Shown: positions 10,780-18,904 of the stretch, in pieces
Numbering within the stretch: position 1 is the stretch's first letter
Layout of the letters: each line of letters starts with the position of its first letter
From: Bradyrhizobium sp. RP6
Lineage (GTDB): Bacteria; Pseudomonadota; Alphaproteobacteria; Rhizobiales; Xanthobacteraceae
DNA length: 64,000 nucleotides
Assembly (NCBI RefSeq): GCF_003837805.1
Contig: NZ_RQIT01000001.1
Location: forward strand, 434,001 to 498,000
Direction: 5' to 3'
The notes under the pieces: model-generated
Database searches by the model: none
What the model saw: the letters and a program-made list of their open reading frames with translations, nothing else
What the model was told of the DNA's origin: nothing
Position numbers and translations under genes: made by a program

Positions 10780-11796
10780 ATGGGCATCGAACATCCGAAG
10801 TATAAGGTCGCGGTGGTACAGGCGGCGCCGGCCTGGCTCGACCTCGACGCCTCGGTCGACAAGTCGATCGCGCTGATCAGGGAGGCCGCGGAAAAGGGCG
10901 CCAAGCTGGTCGCTTTTCCCGAGGCCTTCATTCCAGGCTACCCCTGGCACATCTGGATGGACTCGCCGGCCTGGGCAATCGGCCGCGGCTTCGTGCAGCG
11001 CTATTTCGACAATTCGCTGTCCTACGACAGCCCGCAGGCCGACCGGCTGCGCGAGGCGGTGCGCAAGGCAAAGCTCACTGCCGTGATCGGCCTGTCCGAA
11101 CGCGACGGCGGCAGCCTCTATCTCGCGCAATGGCTGATCGGCCCTGATGGCGAGACCATCGCAAAGCGCCGCAAGCTGCGGCCGACCCATGCCGAGCGCA
11201 CCGTCTATGGCGAAGGCGACGGCAGCGACCTTGCCGTGCATGCGAGGACCGACATCGGCCGCCTTGGGGCACTGTGCTGCTGGGAGCACCTGCAGCCGCT
11301 GTCGAAATACGCGATGTACGCCCAGAACGAGCAGGTCCATGTCGCGGCCTGGCCGAGCTTCTCGCTCTACGATCCCTTCGCGCCGGCGCTCGGCGCCGAG
11401 GTCAACAATGCGGCTTCGCGCGACTATGCGGTGGAGGGTTCCTGCTTCGTGCTCGCGCCTTGCGCGACGGTGTCGCAGGCCATGATCGACGAGCTCTGCG
11501 ACCGGCCGGATAAGCACGCGCTGCTGCATGCCGGCGGCGGCTTTGCCGCGATCTACGGCCCCGACGGCAGCCAGATCGGCGACAGGCTGGCGCCGGACCA
11601 GGAGGGGCTGCTGATCGCCGAAATCGACCTCGGTGCCATCGGCGTCGCCAAGAACGCTGCCGATCCCGCCGGGCACTATTCGCGGCCGGACGTGACGCGG
11701 CTGCTGCTCAACAAGAAGCGGTACCAGCGCGTCGAGCAGTTCGCGTTGCCGGTCGATGCCGTCGAGCCCACGGAGATCGCGGCGGCGGCAAGCTGA
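10780..11796 (+). CDS. nitrilase (carbon-nitrogen hydrolase family)
   Basis: A 338-residue nitrilase, which hydrolyses nitriles to carboxylic acid and ammonia. The Glu-Lys-Cys triad is visible: E48 in VAFPEAFIPGYPWHIW, K132 in RRKLRPTHAERTVYGEGDG, and C167 in GALCCWEHLQPL, the last being the signature that separates true nitrilases from amidases. ATG 10780 is preceded by GGAGGCGGGA; an ATG 12 bases upstream (10768) is less likely. Divergence from an AraC regulator suggests inducible nitrile or cyanide-type nitrogen use. Whether it prefers arylaceto- or aliphatic nitriles cannot be told here. Confidence 0.92.
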   Translation: MGIEHPKYKVAVVQAAPAWLDLDASVDKSIALIREAAEKGAKLVAFPEAFIPGYPWHIWMDSPAWAIGRGFVQRYFDNSLSYDSPQADRLREAVRKAKLTAVIGLSERDGGSLYLAQWLIGPDGETIAKRRKLRPTHAERTVYGEGDGSDLAVHARTDIGRLGALCCWEHLQPLSKYAMYAQNEQVHVAAWPSFSLYDPFAPALGAEVNNAASRDYAVEGSCFVLAPCATVSQAMIDELCDRPDKHALLHAGGGFAAIYGPDGSQIGDRLAPDQEGLLIAEIDLGAIGVAKNAADPAGHYSRPDVTRLLLNKKRYQRVEQFALPVDAVEPTEIAAAAS

Positions 11797-11823
11797 TCGC
11801 GGCCGCGCGGACACGGGCCTACG

Positions 11824-12462
11824 TTACGCGACGCAGTGCCCGAGCAGTTCGGGGTGTGCGGCGCAGATATGATGCGCGCCGGCGTCCCGCAGCTCGGTCT
11901 CGCTGCCATAGCCATAGAGCACGCCGATTGCGGTCATTCCGTTGGTCCTGGCGCCGACCACGTCGTGGCTGCGGTCGCCGATCATGATTGCGTTATGCGC
12001 GTCGACCTTGGTCTCGTCGAGCGCAAAGCGCAGCAGGTCGCGCTTGTCGACGCGCGTGCCGTCGAGCTCGGAGCCGAACACACGCTCGAAATACGGTTTC
12101 AGTCCGAAATGTTCGACGATGCGGGTGGCGTAGACCGCAGGCTTGCTGGTCGCGACGAACATGCGCGGAGTTGTCGCGGCAAGCCTCGTGAGGGTATCCA
12201 TGATGCCGGCATAGGCCTCGTTCTCGAACAGGCCGATATCGCTGAAGCGCTCCCGATAGAGCAGCAGCGCGCGATCGGCGAGTTCATCGGTTCCGGTGAG
12301 CTTTTTCAAGCTGGCATGCAGCGGCGGCCCGATGCACCAGGTCAGCTCGTCCTCGCTGGGGACAGGCTGGTCGAGCCGCTCCAGCGCATACTGGATGGAT
12401 CGCGTGATCCCCGGCTTGGGATTGGTCAGCGTGCCGTCGAGATCAAAAAAGATTGTCACCAT
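11824..12462 (-). CDS. HAD-family hydrolase, phosphoglycolate phosphatase-like
   Basis: A 212-residue HAD hydrolase. The nucleophile motif is FFDLDGTLTNPKPG (D7 and D9), motif II lies in MFVATSKPAVYA, and motif IV in IMIGDRSHDVVGARTNG. An alpha-helical cap follows motif I, as in Gph-type phosphatases. Likely substrates are phosphoglycolate or similar small phosphates, or pyrophosphate. Start 12462 (ATGGTGACAATC) is set by the family N-terminus; the upstream open frame is antisense to the next gene. It converges with the nitrilase gene (27 bases between stops) and is divergent from the lytic transglycosylase. Confidence 0.88.
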   Translation of the reverse strand: MVTIFFDLDGTLTNPKPGITRSIQYALERLDQPVPSEDELTWCIGPPLHASLKKLTGTDELADRALLLYRERFSDIGLFENEAYAGIMDTLTRLAATTPRMFVATSKPAVYATRIVEHFGLKPYFERVFGSELDGTRVDKRDLLRFALDETKVDAHNAIMIGDRSHDVVGARTNGMTAIGVLYGYGSETELRDAGAHHICAAHPELLGHCVA

Positions 12463-12550
12463 TCGGGCGAAACCTGCGTTGATACTGCCGCTTGTGCTAG
12501 TTGGCTGGGGTTCCAAGTCAAGGTCCGAATTGTCCGATAGCGTCACTGCC

Positions 12551-13504
12551 ATGCGAATAGCTCGGGTCATCGCCGTCTTGTGCCACGCCTTCGTGCTGTC
12601 GCCGGTGCTCGCAGACGAGACGCCGGCCCCTGTCGTGCCTTCCAATGCCGAGGAGCCCCAGAAGCCCGCGGAGAAACCCGCGGATGCGCGCGAGAGCGAC
12701 ACGCGGGAGTCGATCTGCCTGATCGTGGAGGCGGCCGCGCGCGATGCCAATCTCCCGCTCGAATTCTTCGCCCGTGTGATCTGGCAGGAAAGCCGCTTCC
12801 AGGCCGATGCGGTGGGCCCCATGACGCGCAATGGCGAGCACGCACAAGGGATAGCGCAGTTCATGCCGGGGACGGCAAGTGAGCGAGGGTTGCTCAATCC
12901 ATTCAACCCGGTGCAGGCATTGCCGAAGTCGGCCGAATTTTTGAACGAGCTGCGCAACCAGTTCGGCAATCTCGGCCTCGCCGCGGCCGCCTACAATGCC
13001 GGTCCCCGGCGCGTGCAGGAATGGCTCGCCGGCACCGGGCCGATGCCGGAGCAGACCCGCAACTACGTCTTCGCCATCACCGGCACGAGCGTCGATGCCT
13101 GGGCCAAGGCGGGCAGCACCGGCAAGGGACCGCCGAGTTCGCCGCCGACGAGCTGCCGTGATCTGATGGCGCTGCTCAAGCGCGCGCCGAATCCGTTCGT
13201 CGCCGAGCTCGAGCAGCATGTCGAGCTTGCCGCTGCAAAGATTTGGGGGGTGCAGCTCGCGGCCGGCTTCGACCGCAACAAGGCGCTGGCGATGTATTCC
13301 AGGGCGGTCACGAAGCTGAGCGCCGTGATCGGCGAGCGAGATCCTAGCCTGCTAAGCTCGGTGATGCGCAGCCGCGGCACGCGCGCCTTCTACCAGGTGC
13401 GTATCGGCGCGGATACCCGAGCCGAGGCGGATGATCTGTGCAACCGCATCCGCAAGGCGGGTGGCGCCTGCTTCGTGCTGAAGAACCGTGGTGTGAGCGG
13501 ATAG
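12551..13504 (+). CDS. lytic transglycosylase with SLT domain
   Basis: A 317-residue exported murein lytic transglycosylase. The signal peptide is MRIARVIAVLCHAFVLSPVLADE. A Pro/Glu/Ala-rich linker follows, then the SLT domain: catalytic Glu in IWQESRFQADAVGPMT (about residue 79), GIAQFMPGTASERGLLNP, and AAAYNAGPRRVQEWLAG. It cleaves the glycan strand of peptidoglycan in the periplasm, leaving 1,6-anhydro ends. The C-terminal 100 residues resemble an SPOR-like or other small domain (FYQVRIGADTRAEADDLCNRI), which may bind septal peptidoglycan; this is a weak assignment. It is divergent from the HAD gene, with 88 bases between starts. Confidence 0.88.
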   Translation: MRIARVIAVLCHAFVLSPVLADETPAPVVPSNAEEPQKPAEKPADARESDTRESICLIVEAAARDANLPLEFFARVIWQESRFQADAVGPMTRNGEHAQGIAQFMPGTASERGLLNPFNPVQALPKSAEFLNELRNQFGNLGLAAAAYNAGPRRVQEWLAGTGPMPEQTRNYVFAITGTSVDAWAKAGSTGKGPPSSPPTSCRDLMALLKRAPNPFVAELEQHVELAAAKIWGVQLAAGFDRNKALAMYSRAVTKLSAVIGERDPSLLSSVMRSRGTRAFYQVRIGADTRAEADDLCNRIRKAGGACFVLKNRGVSG

Positions 13505-13521
13505 AGCGCATTCGCCCTGGT

Positions 13522-13648
13522 CGTCATTCCGGGGCGACGCGAAGCATCGAACTATGGTGCGCAATTGCGCACCTGAGAATCCATCGGCCACAGAGACCGT
13601 CGCGAGATGGATTCCGGGTTCGCGCCAAGTGGCGCGCCCGGAATGACG
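13522..13648. repeat. Bradyrhizobium-type palindromic repeat (CGTCATTCCGGGGC family)
   Basis: The outer arms CGTCATTCCGGGGC and GCCCGGAATGACG are inverted. Inside lies the perfect palindrome GTGCGCAATTGCGCAC also present in the copy at 54689-54810, and a second arm pair (GGCGCGCC). Related copies lie at 33207-33250 and 52064-52165. Confidence 0.8.
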
Positions 13649-13754
13649 GCGGTGGGTGTGTCGCGCATGCCAGCCCCGCCGCGGGCTTCCTTGACGCGGA
13701 TGCCCCCATTGCCCGTTATGCGGGCACGATTCCGTAACCCCGACCGACACTCCC

Positions 13755-14495
13755 GTGGCGCTTCCCCCGCTCGATTCCCCTCAATGGCAAAGTCCGTGGC
13801 GCGCGTTTGCGTGGGGGCTGCGCTCGATCACGCAGACGATCCTCACCATCGTGCTGTTCGTGACCTATCTCGGCATCGGAGCGCTCGCCCATGACACCCA
13901 TTTCAGCCTGCTCTGGGCGCTCGTCTCGACGCTGTTCGTCTGGGCCGGTCCCGCGCAGATCATCCTGATCACCACGCTCGGCTCCGGCGCGACCATCATC
14001 CAGTCGGCGCTTGCAGTCACGGTCAGCGCCATTCGCCTGTTTCCGATGGTGGTCTCGGTGCTGCCGCTGATGCGAACGCCGACGACGAAACGACGCGAGC
14101 TGGTCTTCGCCGCGCATCTGACGGCGGTGACGCTGTGGGTCGAGTGCCATCGCTTCCTGCCGCTTGTGCCGCGGGAGCGGCGCATCGCCTTCGTCCACGG
14201 GCTCGGCTGTGGCCTCGTTTCGGTGTGCCTCGTCGCCAATACCGTCGGCTATTTCCTCGCCGCCAATCTGACCCAGACGCTTGGAGCGGCGATCTTGCTG
14301 CTGACGCCGCTGTCCTTCCTGTTCTCGACCGCGCGCAACAGCCGCGAGGTCGCCGACCTCGTCGCGCTGGCGCTCGGGATCGTGCTCTATCCGCTGGCCG
14401 CCAGGATGAACTCCGGCCTCGACATCCTCGTCAGCGGTGTGGTGGCCGGCACGATCGCTTATGGCGTGCATTGGTGGCGAGAGGTGCGCGCATGA
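13755..14495 (+). CDS. azlC: AzlC-family branched-chain amino acid exporter, large subunit
   Basis: A 246-residue inner-membrane protein with about seven hydrophobic helices, matching AzlC/YgaZ, the large subunit of two-component exporters for branched-chain amino acids. Family-like stretches are FVWAGPAQIILITTLGSG (residues 62-79) and ARMNSGLDILVSGVVAGT near the C-terminus. The start is GTG at 13755; the first helices follow directly and no in-frame ATG fits better. Its stop overlaps the next start as ATGA, so the two subunits are translationally coupled. Confidence 0.9.
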   Translation: MALPPLDSPQWQSPWRAFAWGLRSITQTILTIVLFVTYLGIGALAHDTHFSLLWALVSTLFVWAGPAQIILITTLGSGATIIQSALAVTVSAIRLFPMVVSVLPLMRTPTTKRRELVFAAHLTAVTLWVECHRFLPLVPRERRIAFVHGLGCGLVSVCLVANTVGYFLAANLTQTLGAAILLLTPLSFLFSTARNSREVADLVALALGIVLYPLAARMNSGLDILVSGVVAGTIAYGVHWWREVRA

Positions 14496-14842
14496 GCTTT
14501 GCGCAGCTCATCGGCGACTGGCACGCGCTCGCCGTGCTGTTCGTCGCCGGCGTCGTTCCGAACCAGATCTGGCGCATGCTGGGGCTGTGGTTCGGCGGTG
14601 GCATCGACGAGGGCTCGGAGCTCTTGGTCTGGGTGCGGGCGGTCGCGACCGCGATCCTGGCCGGCGTCATCGCCCAGATCGTGGTGGAGCCGCCAGGGGC
14701 GCTTGCCACTGTGCCTGACGTGCTGCGCTATGGCGCGGTCGGCGCCGGACTCGTCGTCTTCCTGCTGACCCGCCGCTCGATCTTCGCCGGCGTGGCCACG
14801 GGCGAAGTCTTCATGCTGGCCGGCAAGTGGTGGTTGGGCTAA
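14492..14842 (+). CDS. azlD: AzlD-family branched-chain amino acid exporter, small subunit
   Basis: A 116-residue membrane protein with three to four helices, partner of AzlC (YgaH-type). ATG 14492 overlaps the azlC stop by four bases. Typical features are the short length, LFVAGVVPNQIWRMLGLWF near the N-terminus and the terminal Gly-rich helix VATGEVFMLAGKWWLG. Together with AzlC it would export excess branched-chain amino acids or analogues. The next gene begins 30 bases later on the same strand. Confidence 0.88.
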   Translation: MSFAQLIGDWHALAVLFVAGVVPNQIWRMLGLWFGGGIDEGSELLVWVRAVATAILAGVIAQIVVEPPGALATVPDVLRYGAVGAGLVVFLLTRRSIFAGVATGEVFMLAGKWWLG

Positions 14843-14872
14843 AACCGCCGGCGAACAGCAAGGAACTGAAAT

Positions 14873-15364
14873 ATGGTTCGCGAACAGGAGCTACGCGAGG
14901 GCGAGGTCGCCATCGAGCTGCCGCCGACGCAGGATGCCGGTCTCGTCTTCATTGGCCGTATCCGCACGCCCTGGACGTCGCGCCTGGAGACGCCGCGGCA
15001 GGGGCGTCAGGACGGCCCGATATGCCGGCTCGAGATCTTCGAGCCGTTCGTGCCGGCGATCAAGGGCGTCGATTTCTACAGCAATCTCGAAGTGCTCTAC
15101 TGGCTCGACCAGTCGCGCCGCGACATCATTCTGCAAAGCCCGAAGAACAACGAGAAGACCCGCGGCACGTTCTCGCTGCGCTCGCCGGTTCGGCCCAACC
15201 CGATCGGGACGTCGATCGTGAAGCTGGTCGGCATCGAGGGCAATGCGATCCTGGTGCGTGGGCTCGATTGCCTCGACAACACACCGCTGATCGACCTCAA
15301 GCCCGACCGCTGCGAGTTCACGCCACTGGCCGCGCCGCAGAAGGGTGATTTCGAGACGGAGTGA
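14873..15364 (+). CDS. TrmO-like tRNA (t6A37) N6-methyltransferase, TsaA/YaeB family
   Basis: A 163-residue protein of the TsaA/YaeB fold, whose characterised member TrmO methylates N6-threonylcarbamoyladenosine at position 37 of certain tRNAs using S-adenosylmethionine. Family motifs are FIGRIRTPW (residues 23-31), RLEIFEPFVPAIKGVD, and the signature TFSLRSPVRPNPIGTSIVKL (about 98-117), followed by GLDCLDNTPLIDLKPD. The length matches short bacterial members lacking the C-terminal extension of E. coli TrmO, so the exact substrate is less sure. It follows azlD by 30 bases and may share its transcript. Confidence 0.82.
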   Translation: MVREQELREGEVAIELPPTQDAGLVFIGRIRTPWTSRLETPRQGRQDGPICRLEIFEPFVPAIKGVDFYSNLEVLYWLDQSRRDIILQSPKNNEKTRGTFSLRSPVRPNPIGTSIVKLVGIEGNAILVRGLDCLDNTPLIDLKPDRCEFTPLAAPQKGDFETE

Positions 15365-15384
15365 GGGGTGCAGCGCTCCAACCC

Positions 15385-15470
15385 CGTCATTGCGAGGAGC
15401 TCTTGCGACGAAGCAATCCAGACTGACTCCGCGGAGGGATTCTGGATTGCTTTGCGGAGCCTGTCATCGG
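15385..15470. repeat. palindromic repeat (CGTCATTGCGAGGAGC family)
   Basis: It begins CGTCATTGCGAGGAGCTC and continues with GAAGCAATCCAGA ... TCTGGATTGCTT, an inverted pair. The same motif, in the opposite order, forms the repeat at 19772-19857. It lies between convergent genes. Confidence 0.75.
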
Positions 15471-15511
15471 GCCGCGCGCCGCGCGGACCCGTTGGCTCGG
15501 AGCGTGTGGCG

Positions 15512-15940
15512 TCAGCCCGCTTTCAACGCCGCGATCAGCTTCGCCGCGTGCTCTTCCAGCACTTTGGCGTCTTCCATGCGGCTCGCCGGGGGCAGCATCG
15601 CGACGCCGTCGTGACGCGGCATCACGTGCATGTGCAGGTGAAACACCACTTGTCCGCCGGCCGGCTCGTTGAACTGCTGAACGGTGATGCCGTCGGCCTC
15701 GAACGCCTTCATCGCCGCAGCGGCGATCTTGTGCGCGCCGCGGGCGACATGGGCGTAGTCGTCCGGCTTGATGTCGAGGATGTTGCGGGCAGGGGCCTTC
15801 GGGATCACCAGCGTGTGACCGGGCACGCGCGGCATGATGTCGAGGAAGGCGAAGACGTGCTCGTCCTCGTAGACCTTGTAGCAGGGCAGCTCACCGCGCA
15901 GGATCTTTGCGAAGATGTTGTTGGTGTCGTAGGCGGTCAT
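15512..15940 (-). CDS. HIT-family protein (Hint-like nucleotide hydrolase)
   Basis: A 142-residue histidine-triad protein. The triad is plain in VFHLHMHVMPRHDG (H-x-H-x-H), and the N-terminus NNIFAKILRGELPCYKVYEDEHV is typical of Hint proteins, which hydrolyse AMP-NH2 or AMP-lysine-type adenylates in the cytoplasm. ATG 15940 gives the standard length; the open frame upstream runs into the neighbouring gene antisense to nothing recognisable. The upstream gene on the same strand (FemAB/GNAT-like) ends 61 bases before it. Confidence 0.92.
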   Translation of the reverse strand: MTAYDTNNIFAKILRGELPCYKVYEDEHVFAFLDIMPRVPGHTLVIPKAPARNILDIKPDDYAHVARGAHKIAAAAMKAFEADGITVQQFNEPAGGQVVFHLHMHVMPRHDGVAMLPPASRMEDAKVLEEHAAKLIAALKAG

Positions 15941-16001
15941 GATAGCTCCTCGGCGGGCTCCTCGAGATTTTGCGCTTACTGTCACCAGCAACGGCGAGGC
16001 G

Positions 16002-17243
16002 TCAAGGCGCCTCGTCGGCGCCTTTGCGGAATGGGCCGAGTTCGGCGAGCTCCCGTCCGGCCTCGGCGACATAGGCGCGCTCGCGCCTGAGGTAATCCTC
16101 AATGGCGCGGCGCAGGCCTGGATCGGCGATGAAGTGGGCGGAATGGGTGGTGCGCGGCAGGTAGCCGCGCGCGATCTTGTGCTCGCCTTGCGCGCCGGCC
16201 TCGACATGCCTGAGGCCGCGTTTAATGGCGAAGTCGATCGCCTGATAATAGCAGACCTCGAAATGCAGGAACGGATGGTGCTCGACCGCGCCCCAGTTGC
16301 GGCCGAACAGCGTGTCCGAGCCGATGAAGTTGATAGCGCCCGCGATCCAGCGATCGTTGCGGCGGGCCATCACCAGCAGCACGTCCTCGCTCATGGTCTC
16401 GCCGATCAGGGAGAAGAACTCGCGCGTCAGATACGGCCTGCCCCATTTGCGCGAACCGGTCTCCATGTAGAACTCGAAGAAGGCGTCCCAGGCATCCTCG
16501 GTAATGTCCTTGCCCGTGAGCCAGTGGATGGTGATGCCGGCCGCGAGCGCGTCGCGCCGCTCGCGCTTGATCGATTTGCGGTGGCGGGAGTTCAGCGTCG
16601 CCAGGAAATCGTCGAAACCCGCAAAGCCCTCGTTGTGCCAGTGGAACTGCTGGTCGGTGCGCTGGAGGAAGCCGCGCTCGGCGAGCAGCTTCCATTCGGC
16701 CTCTCGTGCGAAGGTGACGTGGACTGAGGACGCCTTGCTGACTCCGCACAACGCCACCAGTCCGCTCGCCAGGGCGTTGGTGATCTGCGCACGGTCGACG
16801 CCGTCCCGGACCAGCAGCCGCGGCCCTGTCGCCGGCGTGAAGGGAACCGAGACCTGAAGCTTCGGGTAGTAGCGTCCGCCGGCCCGCTCATAGGCGTCCG
16901 CCCAGCCGCGGTCGAAGACGTATTCGCCCTGGCTGTGCGATTTCAAATAGCATGGCACGACACCGGCGACGCGGCCGTCGACCTTGGCCACGAGATGCCG
17001 CGGACCCCAGCCGGTGCGGATGGTCGCCGAACCCGATTTCTCAAGGGCGGATAGAAATGCGTGCGAGACGAACGGGTTATAGGCAGGTCTTGAGAGGCCA
17101 AGGGAATCGCCCGGAGGGGCGGATGAGGTTCCCGCACGATGCTCCTCGCACTTGCCGCCGGGATTGGCGCAAGCGTCCCAATCCTCGGGCGAGATTTCGC
17201 CAATGGACGGGACGGCTTCGAGCGTAATGTCGGATGATGCCAT
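16002..17243 (-). CDS. GNAT/FemAB-like N-acyltransferase (DUF482 type)
   Basis: A 413-residue cytoplasmic protein of the DUF482/peptidogalycan-biosynthesis-like group in the GNAT fold superfamily. Conserved segments include YNPFVSHAFLSALEKSG, YVFDRGWADAYERAGGRYYP, FLATLNSRHRKSIKRERR and the terminal HKIARGYLPRTTHSAHFI. An apparently extra stretch (GGKCEEHRAGTSSAPPGDSL) between the N-terminal strand and YNPF looks like low-complexity padding, a place where lengths vary in this family. The start is ATG 17243 (MASSDITLEAVPSIGEIS). Substrate is unknown; the FemAB relation hints at aminoacyl or acyl transfer. It is likely co-transcribed with the HIT gene. Confidence 0.8.
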   Translation of the reverse strand: MASSDITLEAVPSIGEISPEDWDACANPGGKCEEHRAGTSSAPPGDSLGLSRPAYNPFVSHAFLSALEKSGSATIRTGWGPRHLVAKVDGRVAGVVPCYLKSHSQGEYVFDRGWADAYERAGGRYYPKLQVSVPFTPATGPRLLVRDGVDRAQITNALASGLVALCGVSKASSVHVTFAREAEWKLLAERGFLQRTDQQFHWHNEGFAGFDDFLATLNSRHRKSIKRERRDALAAGITIHWLTGKDITEDAWDAFFEFYMETGSRKWGRPYLTREFFSLIGETMSEDVLLVMARRNDRWIAGAINFIGSDTLFGRNWGAVEHHPFLHFEVCYYQAIDFAIKRGLRHVEAGAQGEHKIARGYLPRTTHSAHFIADPGLRRAIEDYLRRERAYVAEAGRELAELGPFRKGADEAP

Positions 17244-17298
17244 TGCGCCCAAGATCGTGCATTGCAGCAGCGACTTCAAGGGGTGGAGCAACACAGGT

Positions 17299-17433
17299 CT
17301 CGTGCCCTGGACGCAGCGCAGCGCGTAGTGGTGCGCTGCTGAGCCGGGGCCTATGTGGAAGCGTGCTCGTGGAGAGATTGGGTCCCGGCTCTGCGCAGCA
17401 ACGCGAGCTGTTGCAGCGCGTCCGGGACACGAG
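17299..17433. repeat. inverted pair of repeats (TCCCGGCTCTGCGC / GCGTCCGGGAC family)
   Basis: The first copy (about 17299-17352) reads CTCGTGCCCTGGACGCAGCG ... GCTGAGCCGGGGCCT. The second (about 17381-17433) reads GGTCCCGGCTCTGCGCAGCA ... GCGTCCGGGACACGAG, in the opposite orientation. Related sequence occurs near 24527-24671 and 31340-31417. Each copy can fold on itself. Confidence 0.65.
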
Positions 17434-17461
17434 AGTTTATGTGTGGCGGCGACAGCGCCTC

Positions 17462-18208
17462 CTACGGCACAAACCCCTCGAAGATCATCTGATCCGCATA
17501 TTGGGCGACCCGCGTCCGCTGCTCCGGGGTGCGGACGGTCCAGCCGAGCAGGGCGCAGCCGAACACGTTGCGGGCGATCCAGGGTGCGGGGGCCGGGAGG
17601 TGGTCGACCTTGAAGGCGACGAAGTGGGGCTGGGTCTGGAAGCCGTGGCGCAGGTAGAGCATGCTGTCGCGCTGCTCCCGGGTGAGCTTGGCCCAGTACT
17701 CGTCCTCATAGGTCCGTTGCGCGACGATGCCGCGCGGACGGGAGGGCAGCAATTGGCGCAGCGCCAGCACCTGGTCGGGATCGAACGACATGCCGACCGC
17801 CGGGCCGTCATAGGACGCCAGCACCTCGGCCATCCGCGTCACCAGCTTGCGGTCGCCGCCAAAATGGCTCTTCAACTCGATCACCAGCGGCACCCGGCCG
17901 GCCACCATGGCGCAGAGGTCGCTGAGCGACATCATCCGTTCGGCGGTATCCCTGAACTTGACCGCCCTCAGCTCCGCCGCGGTCTTCGAGATGACGTCCC
18001 CGGTGGCCTCGGTGAGGCGGCCCAGCGCGTGATCGTGATGCACCATGGCCTCGCCGTCGGACGACAGCTGGATGTCGACCTCGATGGAGAAATTGCCTGC
18101 AATCGCAGCCTGCACCGCGCCCGGCATGTTCTCGACGATGCCGCGCGAAATGTCATGCAGGCCGCGGTGGGCGACCGGCCGGGCTGTCAGCCAATCCGGA
18201 GCACGCAT
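17462..18208 (-). CDS. glycerophosphodiester phosphodiesterase
   Basis: A 248-residue GDPD-family TIM barrel that hydrolyses glycerophosphodiesters to glycerol-3-phosphate and an alcohol. The metal and catalytic motifs are AHRGLHD (residues 13-19), ENMPGAVQAA, SIEVDIQLSSDGEAMVHHDH, and VIELKSHFGG. No signal peptide is evident, so it probably acts in the cytoplasm. It lies 5 bases downstream of a RidA-family gene on the same strand, so the two are probably one transcript. Confidence 0.9.
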   Translation of the reverse strand: MRAPDWLTARPVAHRGLHDISRGIVENMPGAVQAAIAGNFSIEVDIQLSSDGEAMVHHDHALGRLTEATGDVISKTAAELRAVKFRDTAERMMSLSDLCAMVAGRVPLVIELKSHFGGDRKLVTRMAEVLASYDGPAVGMSFDPDQVLALRQLLPSRPRGIVAQRTYEDEYWAKLTREQRDSMLYLRHGFQTQPHFVAFKVDHLPAPAPWIARNVFGCALLGWTVRTPEQRTRVAQYADQMIFEGFVP

Positions 18209-18213
18209 TCGTG

Positions 18214-18681
18214 TCAGGCGACCTCGAACACGCCTTCGACCTCGACCGCCGCATCGGCGGGCAACGAGGCGACCCCAACGGTGGTTCGGGCATGGCGGCC
18301 CTTGTCACCGAAGGCGGCGACCATCAGGTCGGAGGCGCCGTTGAGCACCTTTGGCCCGTCGAGGAAGTCCGGCGCCGAGTTGATGAAGCCGCCGAGGCGC
18401 ACCACCCGCACGACCTTGTCGAGATCGCCGAGCGCCGCCTTGACCTGGGCCAGCAGGTTCACCGCGCAGCCACGCGCGGCCGCCGCACCCTCTTCGATGG
18501 AGACGCCGGCGCCGAGCTTGCCCTTGGCGATCAGCTTGCCGGCGGGGTCGAAGCAGACCTGGCCGGAGACGAACAGCAGATTGCCGGTGCGCACGAACGG
18601 GACGTAGTTGGCGACAGGAGTGGGGGCCTCGTGCAGCTTGATGCCCTGTTCCGCCAGTTTCTGCTCGACCGTGCCCGCCAT
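18214..18681 (-). CDS. RidA-family protein (keeps the key arginine)
   Basis: A 155-residue YjgF/YER057c/UK114-family protein. RidA enzymes deaminate reactive enamine or imine intermediates from amino-acid metabolism. The Arg needed for this activity appears present (GRHARTTVGVASLPADAAVE, near residue 135). The FVSGQVCFDPAG strand is also typical. The protein is longer than the usual 125-130 residues because of an N-terminal extension and an insertion (KLGAGVSIEEGAAAARGC), which fits the Rid4-7-like LPS-type subgroup more than archetypal RidA. It is upstream of the GDPD gene. Confidence 0.85.
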   Translation of the reverse strand: MAGTVEQKLAEQGIKLHEAPTPVANYVPFVRTGNLLFVSGQVCFDPAGKLIAKGKLGAGVSIEEGAAAARGCAVNLLAQVKAALGDLDKVVRVVRLGGFINSAPDFLDGPKVLNGASDLMVAAFGDKGRHARTTVGVASLPADAAVEVEGVFEVA

Positions 18682-18904
18682 GTCCGACCTCGTTGTCCAA
18701 AATCATTCGCCCCGGCGCGTCCGTTTGAAGGCCGGGCGGGCCCTGTTTCGCCCATCGTGCCGTCACATGCAAGCAACCGGAAGGGGACGCATTTGTTTGA
18801 GGCAGACCAACGCGAAGGGGCAACTTTGCGTACAGCCGCCTCAGTTGCGACGCAATGGAACGGTCAGTAAAATGTCAAATCTGCGCTTTCCTCAGGGAAC
18901 AGAC

